Shown here: positions 1 to 7,708 of the stretch, in pieces
Layout of the letters: each line of letters opens with the position of its first letter
How positions within the stretch are numbered: the first letter of the stretch is position 1
Source: an uncultured Clostridia bacterium
GTDB lineage: Bacteria; Bacillota; Clostridia; UBA1381; UMGS1253
Assembly (NCBI GenBank): GCA_934456295.1
Contig: CAKSHB010000031.1
Coordinates: 1-16,152, forward strand
Reading direction: 5' to 3'
DNA: 16,152 nucleotides
The notes under the pieces: model-generated
Databases searched by the model: none
What the model was told of the DNA's origin: nothing
What the model saw: the letters and a program-made list of their open reading frames with translations, nothing else
Position numbers and translations under genes: made by a program

Positions 1-1328
1 TTAATATACAGCGTGCGAGCGGAATTAGCTATGAAACGCAGTCACAGTCGCTTGACATACTGCGCTCACTTGGTTTTAAAGTTATAGAAAACCATGTGTG
101 CAGCGGCATTGAAGAGGCATACGCCGGCGTTGAGGAGATTGGGCGCAGAAGGCAGGATTTGCCGTATGATATTGACGGCGCAGTTATAAAAGTAAACAGC
201 ATAGCGGCGCGCGGTGTACTCGGTTCAACCTCAAAAGCGCCGAAATGGGCGATAGCGTATAAGTTTCCGCCAGAGCAGAAAAAGACAAAGGTGCTCGATA
301 TAACCGTGGCTGTCGGGCGCACGGGAGTGCTTACGCCGACGGCGGAGCTTGAGCCTGTGCTTGTTGCGGGAAGTACGGTATCGCGCGCCACGCTGCACAA
401 TATAGATAATATCCGCCAGAAGGATATCAGGATAGGCGACAGCGTGCTGATACAAAAGGCGGGAGATATTATCCCCGAGGTTGTCAAATCGCTTGACAAT
501 GAGCGTGACGGCAGTGAAAGGCAGTTTGTTATGCCCGACAGATGTCCCGTGTGCGGCAGTGAGGTTGTACGCGAGGAGGGCGAGGCGGCACACAGGTGCA
601 CTGGACTTGATTGTCCGGCACAGCTTCAGCGCCATATTGAGCATTTTGTGTCGAGAAATGCAATGAATATAGACGGACTGGGACCGTCGATTATAGAGCA
701 GATGCTTGAGCGAAAAATGATTGCGCATGCAGCGGATATTTATTATCTGAAAGCGGAAGAGATTGCGGATATGGATAAAATGGGCGAAAAGTCGGCGTCA
801 AATCTGATGAATGCGATAGAAATGTCAAAAAGCAGCGACCTTAGCCGTGTTATATATGCTTTGGGTATACGGCATGTCGGCGAGCGTGCCGGAAAAATAC
901 TTGCAAAGCGTTTTAAGAGCCTCGATGCACTTATGCATGCGGATAAAGACGAGCTTGTGGCGATAAATGAAATCGGAGAAATAATGGCACAGAGTATAAC
1001 CGCATTTTTCAAGGAGGAAAGAAACATTGCTTCAATTGAAAAGCTGCGCGAGGCAGGAGTAAACTTTTCATCGGGCGAAGAAAGCGGTGAAGATATGCGC
1101 TTTGAGGGAAAAACTTTTGTTCTGACAGGAACTTTGCCGACATATAAGCGCGATGAGGCAAAGCAGATTATAGAGAGCATGGGGGGCAGGGTATCAGGCT
1201 CTGTTTCAAAGAAAACAGACTATGTTCTGGCGGGAGAAGAGGCAGGCGGCAAGCTTGATAAGGCAAATGCTCTCGGGATTGAGATTATAGATGAAGAAAA
1301 ATTCAGACAAATGGCAGATATTACTTGA
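1..1328 (+). CDS. ligA: NAD-dependent DNA ligase LigA, 3' part
   Basis: This is the C-terminal two thirds of an NAD+-dependent DNA ligase, which seals nicks in replication and repair. The reading frame is open from base 3 and enters from outside the window, giving 441 visible residues. The family is about 650-670 residues, so roughly 210-220 residues, including the AMP-accepting lysine, lie upstream. Visible parts in order are the end of the adenylation domain with DIDGAVIKVN, the OB region with ATLHNIDNIRQKDIRIGD, a four-cysteine zinc finger (C181, C184, C199, C204 of the visible part), the helix-hairpin-helix region, and a C-terminal BRCT domain from about residue 367. The GTG at 96 is an internal codon, not the start. 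The TGA stop overlaps the -35 box of the next operon. Confidence 0.97.
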   Translation, partial: NIQRASGISYETQSQSLDILRSLGFKVIENHVCSGIEEAYAGVEEIGRRRQDLPYDIDGAVIKVNSIAARGVLGSTSKAPKWAIAYKFPPEQKKTKVLDITVAVGRTGVLTPTAELEPVLVAGSTVSRATLHNIDNIRQKDIRIGDSVLIQKAGDIIPEVVKSLDNERDGSERQFVMPDRCPVCGSEVVREEGEAAHRCTGLDCPAQLQRHIEHFVSRNAMNIDGLGPSIIEQMLERKMIAHAADIYYLKAEEIADMDKMGEKSASNLMNAIEMSKSSDLSRVIYALGIRHVGERAGKILAKRFKSLDALMHADKDELVAINEIGEIMAQSITAFFKEERNIASIEKLREAGVNFSSGEESGEDMRFEGKTFVLTGTLPTYKRDEAKQIIESMGGRVSGSVSKKTDYVLAGEEAGGKLDKANALGIEIIDEEKFRQMADIT

Positions 1329-1353
1329 AAAAGAGCGCGAAAAGTGGTATAAT
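1325..1353 (+). promoter_or_regulatory. Sigma-A type promoter for gatCAB
   Basis: TTGAAA (1325-1330) and TATAAT (1348-1353) are separated by exactly 17 bp, and TG at 1345-1346 followed by one base gives an extended -10. The -35 box overlaps the ligA stop codon. Transcription should start near 1360, about 60 nt before gatC. The match is strong, but it is read from sequence only. Confidence 0.75.
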
Positions 1354-1419
1354 ATTTTATTATAGTTTATTGTGGCTTAATATTTGTTTTTAGAAAATAC
1401 ATGGCGGGAGGAAACAGCG

Positions 1420-1707
1420 ATGGAAATTACAAAAGATCAGGTAAAATATGTTGCAAACCTCGCAAGGCTGAATGTAAGCGAGGCTGAGGCTGAGGAGCTG
1501 CGCACACATATGGCAGATATCATAACATTTGCCGACGCGCTCAATGAGGTTGACACAGAGGGGATTGAGCCGACAAATCATGCAATAAAGGTTGAGAACG
1601 TGCTGCGTGAGGACGTTGTGAAGGAGTCGTATGACAGAGATGAAATTCTTAAAAATGCACCGATGAAGCAGGCAGGCTGCTATGCCGTGCCGCGCATTGT
1701 TGAATAG
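1420..1707 (+). CDS. gatC: Asp/Glu-tRNA amidotransferase subunit C
   Basis: GatC is the small subunit that wraps around GatA and GatB and stabilises the GatCAB complex, which converts Glu-tRNA(Gln) and/or Asp-tRNA(Asn) to the amidated forms. The protein is 95 residues, the normal family length. It carries the N-terminal pattern VKYVANLARL, the FADALNEVDTEGIEPT segment and a basic-hydrophobic C-terminus. The ATG at 1420 is preceded by GGGAGGAAA with about 8 nt spacing. The longer frame from TTG at 1384 has no ribosome site and lacks family similarity, so it was not used. It is the first gene of the gatCAB unit, and only 12 nt separate it from gatA. Confidence 0.95.
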   Translation: MEITKDQVKYVANLARLNVSEAEAEELRTHMADIITFADALNEVDTEGIEPTNHAIKVENVLREDVVKESYDRDEILKNAPMKQAGCYAVPRIVE

Positions 1708-1719
1708 GAGGTACGGACG

Positions 1720-3180
1720 ATGGATTTATACAGACTGACTGCGCATGAGGCAATGGAGGCGCTTGAGAACAAGAAGGTCAGCTCAAAAGAGCTTACCGAG
1801 AGTGTCATAGAGCGCATATCAAACACAGACTCAAAGGTTGAAAGTTATATCACAAACACATTTGACTATGCGCTTGAAACGGCAAAGGCGGTTGATGAAA
1901 AAATCGCAAAAGGCGAAAAGCTTGCGCCGCTCGAAGGTGTGCCGATGGCTATAAAGGATAATATCTGCACAAAAGATATAAAGACGACATGCGCGTCAAA
2001 AATGCTTGAAAACTTTGTGCCGCCGTATGACGCGTTTGTTGCAAAGAAGATTAAGGCAATAAATGCGCCGATGCTCGGCAAGCTTAATATGGACGAATTT
2101 GCCATGGGTTCATCAACGGAAAATTCGTACTTTAAAAAGACAAAAAACCCGTATGACCTTGAGCGTGTGCCGGGCGGAAGCTCGGGCGGAAGCGCTGCTG
2201 CGGTAAGTGCGGACATGGCTATGTATGCGCTCGGTTCGGATACGGGCGGCTCGATACGTCAGCCTGCGTCATTCTGCGGAGTTGTAGGCTTAAAGCCCAC
2301 ATACGGACTTGTGTCGCGTTTCGGGCTTGTTGCGTTTGCGTCGTCGCTTGACCAGATAGGACCGCTTACGAAAGATGTACGCGATTCGGCGCTGGCGCTT
2401 AACCTTATATCCGGTCATGACGAGATGGATTCGACCTCGCTTGATGTCGGCAGCACGGACTACACAAGCGAACTCGGCAAGGACATAAAAGGACTTAAGA
2501 TAGGCGTTGTAAAAGAGTATTTCGGCGACGGCATAGATGAAGAAGTAAAGCAGAAAGTTCTTGATGCAATAAAGCTGTATGAGCAGCTTGGCGCTGAGGT
2601 TGAATATTTCAGCATGAATACTTCAAAGTATGCCCTGCCGGCATACTATATAATTTCGTCGGCAGAAGCAAGCTCAAACCTTGCGCGCTATGACGGCATA
2701 AAATACGGCTACCGTGCAGAAAATTTTGAAGATTTGATAGATTTGTACAGAAAAACGCGTTCCGAGGGCTTCGGCAAAGAGGTTAAGCGCCGCATTATGC
2801 TCGGCACATATGCTCTTTCATCGGGTTATTATGACGCATATTACAAAAAGGCGCAGCAGGTGCGCACAATCATAAGAAACGATTTTGAGGCTGCGTTCGG
2901 AAAATATGACGTAATACTTACGCCGACATCGCCGGTTACATCATTTAAAATAGGCGAAAAAGTGACAGACCCAATGCAGATGTATCTCAGCGATATATGC
3001 ACGGTTTCGATTAACATAGCGGGACTTCCGGCAATATCGCTTCCGTGCGGCTTTGACGGAAAAAATCTGCCTGTCGGCATGCAGCTTATCGGAAATTCAT
3101 TTGCGGAAAAGACAATTTTGAAGGCGGCATATGCGTATGAACAGAGCGCAGGCTTTGTAAATTCGCGCCCGTCGCTGTAA
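1720..3180 (+). CDS. gatA: Asp/Glu-tRNA amidotransferase subunit A
   Basis: GatA is the amidase-signature subunit that hydrolyses glutamine to supply ammonia to GatB. The protein is 486 residues, as in the family. The Ser-cisSer-Lys triad is complete: K79 in AIKDN, S154 in PGGSSGGS, and S178 in GSDTGGSIRQPASFCG. These numbers agree with my recollection of the characterised S. aureus enzyme. The start has a clear AGGAGG site 8 nt upstream, which overlaps the gatC stop. GatCAB implies that the cell makes Gln-tRNA(Gln), and possibly Asn-tRNA(Asn), by the indirect route. Nothing in the window shows whether GlnRS or AsnRS is absent. Confidence 0.98.
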   Translation: MDLYRLTAHEAMEALENKKVSSKELTESVIERISNTDSKVESYITNTFDYALETAKAVDEKIAKGEKLAPLEGVPMAIKDNICTKDIKTTCASKMLENFVPPYDAFVAKKIKAINAPMLGKLNMDEFAMGSSTENSYFKKTKNPYDLERVPGGSSGGSAAAVSADMAMYALGSDTGGSIRQPASFCGVVGLKPTYGLVSRFGLVAFASSLDQIGPLTKDVRDSALALNLISGHDEMDSTSLDVGSTDYTSELGKDIKGLKIGVVKEYFGDGIDEEVKQKVLDAIKLYEQLGAEVEYFSMNTSKYALPAYYIISSAEASSNLARYDGIKYGYRAENFEDLIDLYRKTRSEGFGKEVKRRIMLGTYALSSGYYDAYYKKAQQVRTIIRNDFEAAFGKYDVILTPTSPVTSFKIGEKVTDPMQMYLSDICTVSINIAGLPAISLPCGFDGKNLPVGMQLIGNSFAEKTILKAAYAYEQSAGFVNSRPSL

Positions 3181-3194
3181 GGGAGGCGTTTAAC

Positions 3195-4634
3195 ATGGAT
3201 TACAAGGATTATGAGGTTATAATCGGACTTGAGGTGCACTCTGAGCTTGCAACAAAGACAAAGGCATTCTGCGGCTGCTCAACCGAGTTCGGAGGCGATG
3301 TGAACACACATTGCTGCCCTGTGTGCACAGGTATGCCGGGAACACTTCCCGTGCTTAATAAAAAGGTTGTTGAATATGCGATAAAGGCGGGACTTGCGAC
3401 AAACTGTGAGATTACGCGCTACGGAAAGCAGGACAGAAAAAACTATTTTTATCCCGACCTTCCGAAAGCATACCAGATATCGCAGTTTGACCTTCCTTTG
3501 TGTGTGGGCGGTCATGTGGATATAGAAACGGAAAACGGCAAAAAGTCGATAGGGCTTACGAGAATACACATAGAAGAAGATGCCGGAAAGCTTCTGCATG
3601 ATGTTGTGCCGGGAAAATCGCTTGTTGACTACAACAGGTGCGGCGTACCGCTTATCGAGATTGTAAGCGAGCCGGATATGAGAAGCGCCGAGGAAGCAAA
3701 GGCATTTTTGGACGAGTTAAAGTCGATACTTGAGTGTCTTGAGGTTTCCGACTGTAAAATGCAGGAGGGTTCGCTGCGCTGCGATATAAACGTATCGGTC
3801 CGTCCGTTTGGGCAGAAAGAGTTTAACACACGTACAGAGATGAAGAATGTAAGCTCGTTTTCGGCTGCATACCGCGCAATTCAGTATGAGGCAAAGCGTC
3901 AGATTGAGGAAATGGAAGAGGGAAGAAGCATAAAACAGCAGACTCTCAGATGGAGCGATGAGGATGGCGAAAACTATCCTCTCCGTTCAAAAGAGGACGC
4001 GCAGGATTACCGCTATTTCCCCGAACCCGACCTTGTGCCGATTGTTGTAAGCGAAGAGCAGATTGAGGAAATAAGAAAGACAATTCCCGAGCTGCCGAGT
4101 GCAAAACGTGCGCGCTTTGTTGAAAGCTACGGTATTACCGATTATGAGGCGGGGCTTATATCGCAGAGCAAGCTTATGAGCAAATTCTTTGAGGACTGCG
4201 CAAAGCTTGTTAAAACACCGAAAACTGCCGCAAACTGGCTGCTTGGCGATATATCGAGGCTTATAAACGAGAAGAACATAGATTTTTCGGAAATGAAAAT
4301 CAGCGCCGAGGATTTAGCTGCATTTATTGCGCTTATCGAAAAAGGCACAATCAGCAATACGGCAGGCAAAAAGGTTATAGAGATAATGTTTGAAACGCAG
4401 AAAAGCCCCGATGTTATCGTAAAAGAGGAAGGGCTTGAACAGGTGAATGACGAAGATGCGCTCAGAAAGATTGTCGAAGAGGTTCTGGCAAATAACCAAA
4501 AATCCGTCGATGACTATAAGGGCGGTAAAAAGAATGCCATAGGATACCTTGTGGGACAGACAATGCGTATGTCGAAAGGAAAGGCAAATCCGCAGACGCT
4601 TAATGCACTTTTGAAAGAATATCTCGACAAATAA
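3195..4634 (+). CDS. gatB: Asp/Glu-tRNA amidotransferase subunit B
   Basis: GatB is the kinase and tRNA-binding subunit. It phosphorylates the misacylated Glu or Asp with ATP and transfers ammonia arriving from GatA. The protein is 479 residues, full length. Visible signatures are GLEVHSEL near residue 11, a cysteine cluster typical of the zinc site (C26, C28, C41, C44), DYNRCGVPLIEIVSEPDM, MQEGSLRCDINVSV, and LRSKEDAQDYRYFPEPDL. The C-terminal helical and YqeY-like tail follows, ending in the family-typical GYLVGQTMRMSKGKANPQTLN stretch. The ribosome site GGGAGG lies 8 nt before the ATG, and the gap to gatA is 14 nt, so the three subunits are almost certainly co-translated from one message. 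Confidence 0.98.
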   Translation: MDYKDYEVIIGLEVHSELATKTKAFCGCSTEFGGDVNTHCCPVCTGMPGTLPVLNKKVVEYAIKAGLATNCEITRYGKQDRKNYFYPDLPKAYQISQFDLPLCVGGHVDIETENGKKSIGLTRIHIEEDAGKLLHDVVPGKSLVDYNRCGVPLIEIVSEPDMRSAEEAKAFLDELKSILECLEVSDCKMQEGSLRCDINVSVRPFGQKEFNTRTEMKNVSSFSAAYRAIQYEAKRQIEEMEEGRSIKQQTLRWSDEDGENYPLRSKEDAQDYRYFPEPDLVPIVVSEEQIEEIRKTIPELPSAKRARFVESYGITDYEAGLISQSKLMSKFFEDCAKLVKTPKTAANWLLGDISRLINEKNIDFSEMKISAEDLAAFIALIEKGTISNTAGKKVIEIMFETQKSPDVIVKEEGLEQVNDEDALRKIVEEVLANNQKSVDDYKGGKKNAIGYLVGQTMRMSKGKANPQTLNALLKEYLDK

Positions 4635-4678
4635 TTGCAGCAAAACTATATTATTAAATACAAAGAAGGCGTGTAAAA

Positions 4679-5878
4679 ATGCATGATACACAGAAGGTTG
4701 TGAAACTGGCACATGAGATGAAGGAGCAGCTCATAAAGGACAGGCGCACAATACATCGTCATCCGGAGCTTGCATATCACGAGGAGAAAACAAGCGCATA
4801 TATTCAAAAGCGGCTTGATGAACTCGGGATAGAATACCGCACGGGCTGCGCAAAGACGGGAGTTGTCGGACTTATCCGCGGCAAAAAGGGTGACGGGGCA
4901 ACAATCATGCTTCGCGCAGATATGGACGCATTGCCGATTTTGGAGCAGAACGATGTTGAGTATAAATCGGAGATTGACGGGCGCATGCATGCGTGCGGTC
5001 ATGATTCGCATGTGACGATGCTGCTTGGCGCGGCAAAGGTTCTTAAAGCCATGGAGAATGAGTTCTGCGGCAATGTGAAGCTGATGTTTCAGCCGGCGGA
5101 GGAGGGAACAGGCGGAGCGGAGCCGATGATAAAAGAGGGACTTTTGGAAAATCCGAAGGTTGACGCCGCAATAGGACTGCATGTTGAGCCGACATATGAG
5201 AGTGGCAAAATAGCGGTTAAAAGCGGCGCTCTTATGGCATCGCCGGACGGATTTAAAATTACGGTCAGAGGCAAAGGCGGTCACGGAGCATATCCGCATA
5301 ACACGATTGACCCTGTGCTTACGGCGGCAAAGATAATCGAAGGACTTCAGAGCATAAATTCGCGCAATATAGACGCCACAATTCCGTCGGTTGTATCGGT
5401 ATGTTCGATATCGGGCGGTGAGTTTTACAATGTAATTCCCGATGAGGTGGTTATGAACGGTACAACACGCGCTTTTGATATGGAAACAAGAAAAGAGCTT
5501 TTTGACAGGATAGAGCAGATAGCAAACGGCATATGTGCCGCTATGGGAGCAACCTGCACATGTGATTTCACATATTTTTATCCGCCGCTTATCAATAATG
5601 AGCAGATGACGCAGCTGGTAAGGGAAGGTGCGGCAGAGGCTATAGGTGCGGACAATGTTATTGAGCTCAAAAAGCCTTTTATGGGCGGCGAGGACTTTTC
5701 ATATGTTGCAAATGCGGTTGATGCGGCGTTTTTCTATCTCGGCTGCCGAAATGAAGAAAAGGGCTGCGTGAACCCGTGGCACAGTGCAAACTTTAATATC
5801 GACGAGGATTGTTTGCCGGTCGGTGTAAGCGTTATGGCAAATTGTGCGCTTACATATCTGGACAAACACAGTAAATGA
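4679..5878 (+). CDS. M20 family metallo-amidohydrolase
   Basis: This is a zinc/metal-dependent amidohydrolase of the M20D group (hippurate hydrolase, N-acyl-amino-acid deacylase, N-acetyldiaminopimelate deacetylase and IAA-amino-acid hydrolase-like). The 399-residue length is normal. All five metal ligands of the group can be seen: C106 and H108 (MHACGHDSH), E142 (QPAEEG), H168 (GLHVE) and H368 (NPWHSANF). The dimerisation insert starts near GKGGHGAYP. No signal peptide is visible, so it is probably cytoplasmic. It lies 44 nt after gatB with no terminator between and its own AAGG site, so it may be read from the gat promoter. It is followed by a strong terminator. The exact substrate cannot be told from sequence; amino-acid or peptide N-deacylation is the safe statement. 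Confidence 0.92.
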   Translation: MHDTQKVVKLAHEMKEQLIKDRRTIHRHPELAYHEEKTSAYIQKRLDELGIEYRTGCAKTGVVGLIRGKKGDGATIMLRADMDALPILEQNDVEYKSEIDGRMHACGHDSHVTMLLGAAKVLKAMENEFCGNVKLMFQPAEEGTGGAEPMIKEGLLENPKVDAAIGLHVEPTYESGKIAVKSGALMASPDGFKITVRGKGGHGAYPHNTIDPVLTAAKIIEGLQSINSRNIDATIPSVVSVCSISGGEFYNVIPDEVVMNGTTRAFDMETRKELFDRIEQIANGICAAMGATCTCDFTYFYPPLINNEQMTQLVREGAAEAIGADNVIELKKPFMGGEDFSYVANAVDAAFFYLGCRNEEKGCVNPWHSANFNIDEDCLPVGVSVMANCALTYLDKHSK

Positions 5879-5885
5879 TTTATGA

Positions 5886-5927
5886 GGGACTGCGGCAGAA
5901 TGGAAGCATTTTGCTGCGGTTCCTTTT
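5886..5927 (+). terminator. Intrinsic terminator after the gatCAB-amidohydrolase unit
   Basis: Bases 5886-5900 pair with 5909-5923 over 15 consecutive positions, four of them G-T wobbles, around an 8-nt loop. TTTT follows directly. It begins 8 nt after the amidohydrolase stop and separates this unit from the purine operon. Confidence 0.8.
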
Positions 5928-6104
5928 AGTTTTCGTTCGGCGCATATGTTTAGAGTGTAAATTTGAGGCATAAAGATTAAAAACGGCAGTCTGCCCGTGC
6001 GGTAAAATTGTTAAATGTGACATAATATTTTATGAAAGAAAAAATATTTTACAAAAAACGCGGTAATTTTTTAAAAAACACTTTTATTTGCAAAAGAAAT
6101 AATG

Positions 6105-6110
6105 TATAAT
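6105..6110 (+). promoter_or_regulatory. -10 box of the probable pur operon promoter
   Basis: A perfect TATAAT sits at 6105-6110. The -35 region at about 17 bp spacing is poor (TTTTAT at 6082-6087). A nearer TTGCAA at 6088-6093 is only 11 bp away, too close. Initiation near 6117 would give a leader of about 300 nt before purE. The weak -35 suggests that an activator, or simply the A/T-rich upstream DNA, helps, but no operator could be identified. The stretch 5928-6104 otherwise shows only A/T-rich DNA with no ORF. Confidence 0.5.
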
Positions 6111-6179
6111 TAGCATTGTAGTGTTATTTTTTTGAAAACAAAACAGACAAATATTTAAGAAAATATGACATGAGGTGAT

Positions 6180-6233
6180 ATGTGTTGCTGTCAGGCATGC
6201 TGTGTTGCAAAAATAATTATATATCTTGCATAA
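6180..6233 (+). CDS. Candidate Cys-rich leader peptide, 17 aa
   Basis: The mini-ORF encodes MCCCQACCVAKIIIYLA and stops at TAA 6231-6233. Five of its first seven residues after Met are cysteine. GAGGTGAT (6172-6179) directly before the ATG is fully complementary to the 16S anti-Shine-Dalgarno tail, though the GAGG core is only 4 nt from the start. It lies in the leader of purE, about 184 nt before that gene. A run of cysteine codons in a leader suggests translation-coupled sensing of Cys-tRNA, or a metal/redox-binding peptide. Both are inference. It is short enough that a chance ORF remains possible. Confidence 0.4.
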   Translation: MCCCQACCVAKIIIYLA

Positions 6234-6341
6234 GAGTTTTACGCTACAGGTGTATAAATGACGGCGGCGTGACGCGCGCGGGTGGCTTGGTGTGCGAGCA
6301 CATAAATTCATATAAAATTAAAGAGGATATATGTAATTAAT

Positions 6342-6382
6342 TATAGGCTGATACTGTGTGTTGGTCTATATTTTTTATTTTT
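6342..6382 (+). terminator. Attenuator-like hairpin before purE
   Basis: Bases 6342-6351 can pair with 6361-6370 over 10 positions (three G-T wobbles) around a 9-nt loop. TTTTTTATTTTT follows. It ends about 35 nt before the purE start, inside the leader, so it would cut transcription before the operon when formed. The stem is A/T-rich and wobble-rich, hence only moderate confidence. No clear antiterminator partner was found by eye. Confidence 0.4.
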
Positions 6383-6416
6383 AAAATTAAATATAAACAA
6401 ACGGAGGGGAACTTTT

Positions 6417-6923
6417 ATGCAGAAACAGTCTAAGGTTGCTTTGGTCATGGGCAGCGATTCGGATTTTGAAGCGCTCAAACCATGTATAAAACGGCTGAAA
6501 TTTTTTGGGATTGAGCCGGTTGTCCGTGTGATATCGGCACACCGTACGCCAGATGAGGCGGAAAAATTTGCAAAAAATGCGGAGGCTATGGGAATTGAGG
6601 TAATAATTGCGGCTGCGGGAAAGGCGGCACATCTGGGCGGCGTATTGGCTGCTTCGGCAAATCTTCCCGTAATAGGCATACCTATGAAGTCATCAACGCT
6701 TGACGGACTTGATTCGCTTTTGTCAACGGTGCAGATGCCGAAAGGCATACCTGTGGCAACAGTGGCTATTAACGGTGCGGACAATGCGGCGATTTTGGCG
6801 GCACAGATGCTGGCGATTAAATATGAGGATATAAAGAGCAGACTGGCACAGTTTAAACGCAGTATGGCAGATGAAGTTATGGAAAAAAACAAAAAAATAA
6901 TTCAGGAGGCACAGAAGATATGA
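6417..6923 (+). CDS. purE: N5-carboxyaminoimidazole ribonucleotide mutase PurE
   Basis: PurE carries out the carboxylation-related step that makes CAIR in de novo purine synthesis. The protein is 168 residues, standard for the bacterial octameric enzyme. It shows GSDSD (12-16), the active-site SAHRTP (40-45, H42) and AGKAAHLGG (67-75, H72). SAHRTP, rather than the SAHKGP of animal-type enzymes, places it with class I, which normally uses N5-CAIR made by PurK. No purK follows, unlike the B. subtilis order purE-purK. The ATG has a strong ACGGAGGGG site 8 nt upstream. The stop overlaps the purC start as ATGA, so the two are translationally coupled. It is the first gene of the operon. Confidence 0.96.
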   Translation: MQKQSKVALVMGSDSDFEALKPCIKRLKFFGIEPVVRVISAHRTPDEAEKFAKNAEAMGIEVIIAAAGKAAHLGGVLAASANLPVIGIPMKSSTLDGLDSLLSTVQMPKGIPVATVAINGADNAAILAAQMLAIKYEDIKSRLAQFKRSMADEVMEKNKKIIQEAQKI

Positions 6924-7627
6924 AAAAGCTGGAGCAGATGTATGAAGGTAAGGCAAAAAAGGTATTCAGGACAGATGACCCCGATTGCTGTATGGTCTAC
7001 TATAAAGATGACGCAACGGCATTCAACGGAGAGAAAAAGGGCACAATACTCAACAAGGGGATTGTGAATAACCGCGTATCAAATCATATGTTCTCAATCC
7101 TTGAGCAGCATGGGATTGAAACGCACCTAGTTGAGGAAATATCGGAGCGCGAAACGATTGTTAAAAAGGTGGAAATTGTGCCTGTTGAGGTAATTGTGAG
7201 AAATATTGCGGCAGGAAGCCTGTCAAAAAGACTCGGTCTTGAAGAGGGGACAAAGCTTAGGAGCGCCGTGCTGGAATATTGTTATAAAGACGATGCGCTC
7301 GGTGACCCGATGATTAACGAATATCACGCATATGCGCTTGGAATTGCGACAAAAGAGGAACTTGACCAAATTGCAGCAATGTCATTTAAAATAAATGATA
7401 TAATGAGCGAATATCTGAAGGATTTAGGAATTGAGCTGATTGATTTCAAGCTTGAGTTTGGAAGATATAAAGGAAAAATCATACTTGCAGATGAGATTTC
7501 GCCCGACACATGCCGCTTTTGGGATTCAAAAACGGGCGAAAAGCTTGATAAAGACCGTTTCCGCCGCGATTTGGGCGGAGTTGAGGACGCATATGCCGAG
7601 GTGCTGAAGCGCTTGCTCGGAGAATAA
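6920..7627 (+). CDS. purC: SAICAR synthase PurC
   Basis: PurC (phosphoribosylaminoimidazole-succinocarboxamide synthase) joins CAIR with aspartate using ATP to give SAICAR. The protein is 235 residues, close to the usual 235-240. Signatures are YEGKAKKVF (residues 8-16), KDDATAFNGEKKG (about 28-40), PVEVIVRNIAAGS, and SPDTCRFWD (194-202). It overlaps purE by 4 nt (ATGA), and its ribosome site AGGAGG lies within the end of purE. An 81-nt gap with no terminator leads to purF. Confidence 0.97.
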   Translation: MKKLEQMYEGKAKKVFRTDDPDCCMVYYKDDATAFNGEKKGTILNKGIVNNRVSNHMFSILEQHGIETHLVEEISERETIVKKVEIVPVEVIVRNIAAGSLSKRLGLEEGTKLRSAVLEYCYKDDALGDPMINEYHAYALGIATKEELDQIAAMSFKINDIMSEYLKDLGIELIDFKLEFGRYKGKIILADEISPDTCRFWDSKTGEKLDKDRFRRDLGGVEDAYAEVLKRLLGE

Positions 7628-7708
7628 TTGTATTCGGCAGTCGCACGGAAACACAGATAATGAAAATGGACGGATACATTTTTACGGAAAGGAACGGGTT
7701 GCATTTTT

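Larger units (their letters stand above)
6117..6416 (+). promoter_or_regulatory. Long untranslated leader of the purine operon
   Basis: These 300 nt contain no sizeable gene. They hold a 17-codon Cys-rich mini-ORF (6180-6233), a GC-rich block at about 6259-6302 that stands out from A/T-rich flanks and contains short self-complementary segments, and a terminator-like hairpin at 6342-6370 followed by T-runs. The layout (mini-ORF or sensor, then hairpin with T-tract, then SD) is that of an attenuated operon. I compared it by eye with the guanine/adenine, PRPP/ykkC, ZTP (pfl) and tetrahydrofolate riboswitch cores and found no convincing match. Confidence 0.4.

Noticed and set aside
1384..1419. 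Upstream TTG extension of gatC.
   Set aside because: It has no ribosome site and the added residues are not part of the family; ATG 1420 has a strong site.
5160..5660. Idea that the amidohydrolase is part of a new system with gatCAB.
   Set aside because: It is a standard M20D enzyme with all metal ligands; adjacency alone does not support a joint function.
6230..6310. Possible ZTP (pfl) riboswitch because of GGCGTGAC before a purine operon.
   Set aside because: The downstream conserved CCGCC-GGGC-type segment is not present and the spacing does not fit.
6117..6416. Possible purine or PRPP/ykkC riboswitch in the purE leader.
   Set aside because: The conserved loop sequences of these classes could not be found by eye. 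A covariance search would be decisive.
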